Source: Microbacteriaceae bacterium (GTDB lineage: Bacteria; Actinomycetota; Actinomycetes; Actinomycetales; Microbacteriaceae). From it: a DNA stretch of 8,900 nt. The stretch is taken from assembly GCA_025464125.1 (NCBI GenBank), contig JAODLU010000301.1:1-8900 (forward strand), read 5' to 3'. Shown here in pieces: positions 6,533 through 8,900 of this stretch. The position numbers were made by a program, and so were the translations under genes. The notes beneath the pieces were generated by a model, which was given only the letters and a program-made list of their open reading frames with translations, had not been told where the DNA came from and made no database searches. How positions within the stretch are numbered: position 1 is the first letter of the stretch; each line of letters begins with the position of its first letter.

Positions 6533-6545
6533 TAGGCTTGCCACG
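6533..6545 (+). promoter_or_regulatory. -10 box TAGGCT of an apparently leaderless aminotransferase transcript
   Basis: TAGGCT (6533-6538) fits TANNNT and is followed by 6 nt (TGCCAC) and then the GTG start at 6545. This is the geometry of actinobacterial leaderless promoters, where transcription starts at the first base of the start codon. There is no ribosome-binding site upstream of the GTG. No strong -35 box is seen. Confidence 0.6.
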
Positions 6546-7645
6546 TGACCACTCCCGACTCTCCAGTTCGACTTCGCCCGGACATCCTGGCGCTCGCGGC
6601 CTATCGGCAGGGCAGGCCGGCCGCCGACGACGCGTTCAAACTCTCGTCGAACGAGAATCCATTCGACCCGATCCCCGAGGTGCTCGCGGCGATCACGGCG
6701 TCGTCGATCAACCGCTACCCGGATGCCGCAGGCATCACTTTGCGCACGCGCCTCGGTGAGCGTTTCGGGGTGGGGCTCGAGCAGGTGCACCTCGGCGCGG
6801 GATCCGTTTCCGTTCTCTCCCAACTCATCCAGGCCGCAGCTGGCGCGGGCGACGAGGTCATCTACGCCTGGCGGTCGTTCGAGGCATACCCGGGTCTTGT
6901 CGTCGTTGCTGGCGCGACGAGCGTGAAGGTGCCGAACACGGCAGGGGACGGGCACGACCTCGATGCCATGGCGGCAGCCGTGACCGAGCGCACGAGGGTG
7001 ATCATCGTCTGCAGCCCGAACAACCCGACGAGCACGGTTGTTGCGGCTGACGCCTTCGACGCATTCATGGCGAAGATTCCGACTTCGGTGCTCGTCGTTC
7101 TCGATGAGGCTTACATTGAGTTCGTCGGCGAGGGTGAATCCGTCAACGGGCGGGACGTGCTCGGCCGCTATCCGAACCTGGTCGTATTGCGCACGTTCTC
7201 GAAGGCCTATGGTCTTGCGGGCCTCCGCATCGGTTATGCGATCGGCCCGCAATACATTCTCGACGCTGCTCGCAGCACCTCCATTCCCCTGTCGGTCACC
7301 GAGCCGGCGCAACGTGCTGCGATTGCGTCTCTCGACCACGAAGAGGTGCTCTTCGAACGGGTGGCCGGGTTGAGGGTTCTTCGGGACCAGGTCTGGCAGT
7401 CCCTCCTTGCGCAGGGCTGGGCAGTTCCGAAGCCATACGGCAACTTCGTCTGGCTCGAGACCGGCGACCAGACTGAGCGAGCCGCAGAGGTCTTCGCGGC
7501 CCACGGAATCGTTACGCGGCCGTTCCATCCGGAGGGCATCCGCATCTCCATCGGCGAGGCGCAGTCTGTCGACAGCCTCCTAATGGCCTCTGCCGAGGTT
7601 GTCCGTTTTCTCCCAGAGACCTCGTCGAAGCCCGCGTTAGGTTAG
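6545..7645 (+). CDS. Histidinol-phosphate / aromatic amino acid aminotransferase (class II, PLP)
   Basis: This 366-residue cytoplasmic enzyme of PLP fold type I, of the HisC/Pat group, transfers amino groups between glutamate and either imidazole-acetol phosphate or aromatic 2-oxo acids such as phenylpyruvate. Visible features are the substrate-binding segment KLSSNENPF (32-40), RYPD (57-60), SPNNPT (157-162), LDEAY (186-190, Asp187 to the PLP ring nitrogen), the Schiff-base lysine Lys220 in TFSKAYGLAGLRIGY, and the carboxylate-binding Arg333 in GIRISIG. The GTG start at 6545 is set by the -10 box 6 nt upstream. RPDILALAAYRQGR near the start resembles actinobacterial Pat (aromatic aminotransferase) more than the hisC of the histidine operon, and no his genes are nearby, so Pat is the likelier role; the two cannot be separated firmly by eye. 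The E1 alpha gene follows after 66 nt. Confidence 0.92.
   Translation: MTTPDSPVRLRPDILALAAYRQGRPAADDAFKLSSNENPFDPIPEVLAAITASSINRYPDAAGITLRTRLGERFGVGLEQVHLGAGSVSVLSQLIQAAAGAGDEVIYAWRSFEAYPGLVVVAGATSVKVPNTAGDGHDLDAMAAAVTERTRVIIVCSPNNPTSTVVAADAFDAFMAKIPTSVLVVLDEAYIEFVGEGESVNGRDVLGRYPNLVVLRTFSKAYGLAGLRIGYAIGPQYILDAARSTSIPLSVTEPAQRAAIASLDHEEVLFERVAGLRVLRDQVWQSLLAQGWAVPKPYGNFVWLETGDQTERAAEVFAAHGIVTRPFHPEGIRISIGEAQSVDSLLMASAEVVRFLPETSSKPALG
7638..7643 (+). promoter_or_regulatory. Possible -10 box (TAGGTT) for the 2-oxoacid dehydrogenase operon
   Basis: TAGGTT overlaps the last codons of the aminotransferase gene and fits TANNNT. It would start a transcript near 7650 with a leader of about 60 nt, ending in GCGAGG upstream of the GTG at 7712. 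No clear -35 box is present, and read-through from the aminotransferase gene is equally possible. Confidence 0.25.
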
Positions 7646-7711
7646 TAGCGGAGAGCCGACCGAGGGTCGTGCACCTCCCCCACACCACCACAACCGGACT
7701 GCGAGGTTCCC

Positions 7712-8833
7712 GTGGCGAAAGCGTCATCAACGGTCCAGCTGCTCTCCGCTGACGGAACACTGCAGCCCGGAGTGGCTGCAGACGAATACCTGCCGTACAT
7801 CGACGCGCTCGACGACTCGATGCTCGAGCAGTTCTACCGCGACATGGTGGTCGTGCGCAGGTTCGACGTCGAGGCCACCAACCTGCAGCGCCAGGGACAG
7901 ATGGGCCTCTGGGTTCCCAGCATGGGCCAGGAGGCAGCGCAGGTGGGCTCCGGGCACGCCACTCGCGCGCAGGACCACATCTTTCCCGCGTACCGGGAGC
8001 ATTCCATTGCGATCATGCGGGGCGTCGACGCCATCGATATCGTTCGCATGCTGCGCGGCCTCACTCACGGCGGCTGGAATCCTGCTGAGCACGGTAATTT
8101 CCACCTGTACACGCTGGTGATCGGCTCGCAGACCCTCCACGCGACCGGCTATGCGATGGGCATCGCGCTCGACGGGCTCTCCGGCACCGGCAATGTCGAA
8201 AAAGACGAGGCCACGATCGTCTATTTCGGTGACGGGGCATCCTCGCAGGGTGATGTCAGCGAGGCGTTCGTTTTCGCTGCCAGCTACCAGACGCCGCAGG
8301 TGTTCTTCCTGCAGAACAATCACTGGGCCATTTCGGTGCCGGTGAGCACACAGTCGCGAACCCCTCTCTATCTGCGCGGCACAGGGTTCGGCATTCCGAG
8401 CGTGCAGGTCGACGGCAACGACGTGCTCGCGAGTTTCGCTGTTACCCGCAAAAATCTTGACGAGGCACGCGGTGGCGCAGGACCCCGTCTCATTGAGGCG
8501 CTCACCTACCGAATCGGCGCACACACGTCTTCTGACGATCCGACCAAGTATCGAACGGATGCCGAACTCCAGTCGTGGGTGAAGCGCGACCCGATCGCCC
8601 GCTACGAGACCTGGCTGAGGGGCAGGGGCCAGTCTGAGAAGTTCTTCGCCGAGGTGGCAGCGCAGGCCGAGGATTTTGCGGCAGACATCCGTACCCGCAC
8701 CCGCGAGCTCGGCACCCCGCCGGTCGACAACATGTTCGACTTCGTCTATTCGGAGCCGCATCCCGTGATCGACCTCCAGAAGAAGTGGCTCGCGGAATAC
8801 GAGGCGTCCCTGGGCGAGGGTGGCGAGAACTGA
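7712..8833 (+). CDS. 2-oxoacid dehydrogenase E1 component, alpha subunit (pyruvate or branched-chain type)
   Basis: This is the thiamine-diphosphate subunit of a heterotetrameric (alpha2beta2) E1, which decarboxylates a 2-oxo acid and passes the acyl group to the lipoyl domain of E2. It has 373 residues and starts at GTG 7712, with GCGAGG a few nt upstream. The ThDP/Mg-binding motif runs from GDG (173-175, in YFGDGASSQGD) to NN (202-203, in FLQNNHWAIS), the expected spacing. MGQEA (71-75) and FPAYREH (91-97) line the cofactor site. The loop YRIGAHTSSDDPTKYR (266-281) matches the E1-alpha loop that carries the regulatory serines in mitochondrial enzymes. Databases usually call such proteins PdhA, but many actinobacteria make pyruvate dehydrogenase with a single-chain AceE, so a branched-chain (BkdA) role is at least as likely. 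It overlaps the E1 beta gene by 1 nt (TGATG). Confidence 0.94.
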   Translation: MAKASSTVQLLSADGTLQPGVAADEYLPYIDALDDSMLEQFYRDMVVVRRFDVEATNLQRQGQMGLWVPSMGQEAAQVGSGHATRAQDHIFPAYREHSIAIMRGVDAIDIVRMLRGLTHGGWNPAEHGNFHLYTLVIGSQTLHATGYAMGIALDGLSGTGNVEKDEATIVYFGDGASSQGDVSEAFVFAASYQTPQVFFLQNNHWAISVPVSTQSRTPLYLRGTGFGIPSVQVDGNDVLASFAVTRKNLDEARGGAGPRLIEALTYRIGAHTSSDDPTKYRTDAELQSWVKRDPIARYETWLRGRGQSEKFFAEVAAQAEDFAADIRTRTRELGTPPVDNMFDFVYSEPHPVIDLQKKWLAEYEASLGEGGEN

Positions 8834-8900
8834 TGGCCGACGAAATGGTGCCCGGGCAGGAGATGCCCCTCGCAAAGGCCCTCAACGCCGGCCTTCGCAA
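8833..8900 (+). CDS. 2-oxoacid dehydrogenase E1 component, beta subunit (5' end only)
   Basis: Only about 22 N-terminal residues are visible before the window ends. The start ATG at 8833 shares one base with the TGA of the alpha gene (TGATG), and a purine-rich GAGGGTGGCGAG precedes it. The visible stretch EMPLAKALNAGLR matches the conserved beginning of E1 beta (transketolase-like pyrimidine-binding domain), where the family typically has 'MPMAKALNxGLR'. Position right after E1 alpha supports this. An E2 acyltransferase gene would be expected further downstream, outside the window. Confidence 0.88.
   Translation, partial: MADEMVPGQEMPLAKALNAGLR

Noticed and set aside
6458..7528. Long open frame (356 codons) antisense to the aminotransferase gene
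   Set aside because: It lies opposite a well-supported enzyme gene, has a low-complexity Arg/Glu/Val-rich translation and no recognisable domain; it is a by-product of GC-rich codon bias.
7657..7669. Short hairpin (CGACC-GAG-GGTCG) between the aminotransferase and E1 alpha genes
   Set aside because: The 5-bp stem is weak and no T-rich tract follows, so it cannot be supported as a terminator or attenuator.
7727..8875. Long open frame (382 codons) antisense to E1 alpha
   Set aside because: Same reasons: opposite a clear family member with no domain or start signal of its own.

Overview
The window comes from the chromosome of a high-GC Actinomycetota bacterium, most likely a member of the Microbacteriaceae. 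This is inferred from the high GC content, the frequent GTG starts, 4-nt stop/start overlaps, a promoter without a leader, and gene neighbourhoods of a kind I recall from that family. No rRNA, tRNA, CRISPR array, insertion sequence or prophage is visible, and no gene-free stretch exceeds 300 bases.

Layout from left to right: (1) the 3' end of the replicative helicase gene dnaB (+). (2) A pair of small membrane-protein genes (+) that overlap by 4 nt. (3) Facing them, a minus-strand operon: a low-molecular-weight protein tyrosine phosphatase gene followed by purB, also overlapping by 4 nt. (4) Diverging from that operon, a translationally coupled plus-strand pair: a 91-residue helical protein with a degenerate WXG100-like centre, then a 480-residue protein with a C-terminal alpha/beta-hydrolase domain (GHSQGG elbow, putative Ser342-Asp388-His424 triad). 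(5) A minus-strand four-helix membrane protein of the YvlD/phage_holin_4_2 family, whose stop codon overlaps the hydrolase stop codon. (6) A divergent promoter region carrying four degenerate 12-bp repeats. (7) A histidinol-phosphate/aromatic aminotransferase (+) read from an apparently leaderless promoter. (8) The start of a 2-oxoacid dehydrogenase operon (+): E1 alpha complete, E1 beta cut by the window end.

Most of this is core metabolism and housekeeping: replication, purine synthesis, amino-acid transamination and 2-oxoacid oxidation. The least ordinary part is the 4337-6047 pair. It looks like a WXG-type small protein plus a polymorphic, possibly exported, serine hydrolase, set into a minus-strand housekeeping cluster. 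No secretion machinery gene is in the window, so a link to type VII (Esx-like) export is inference only.
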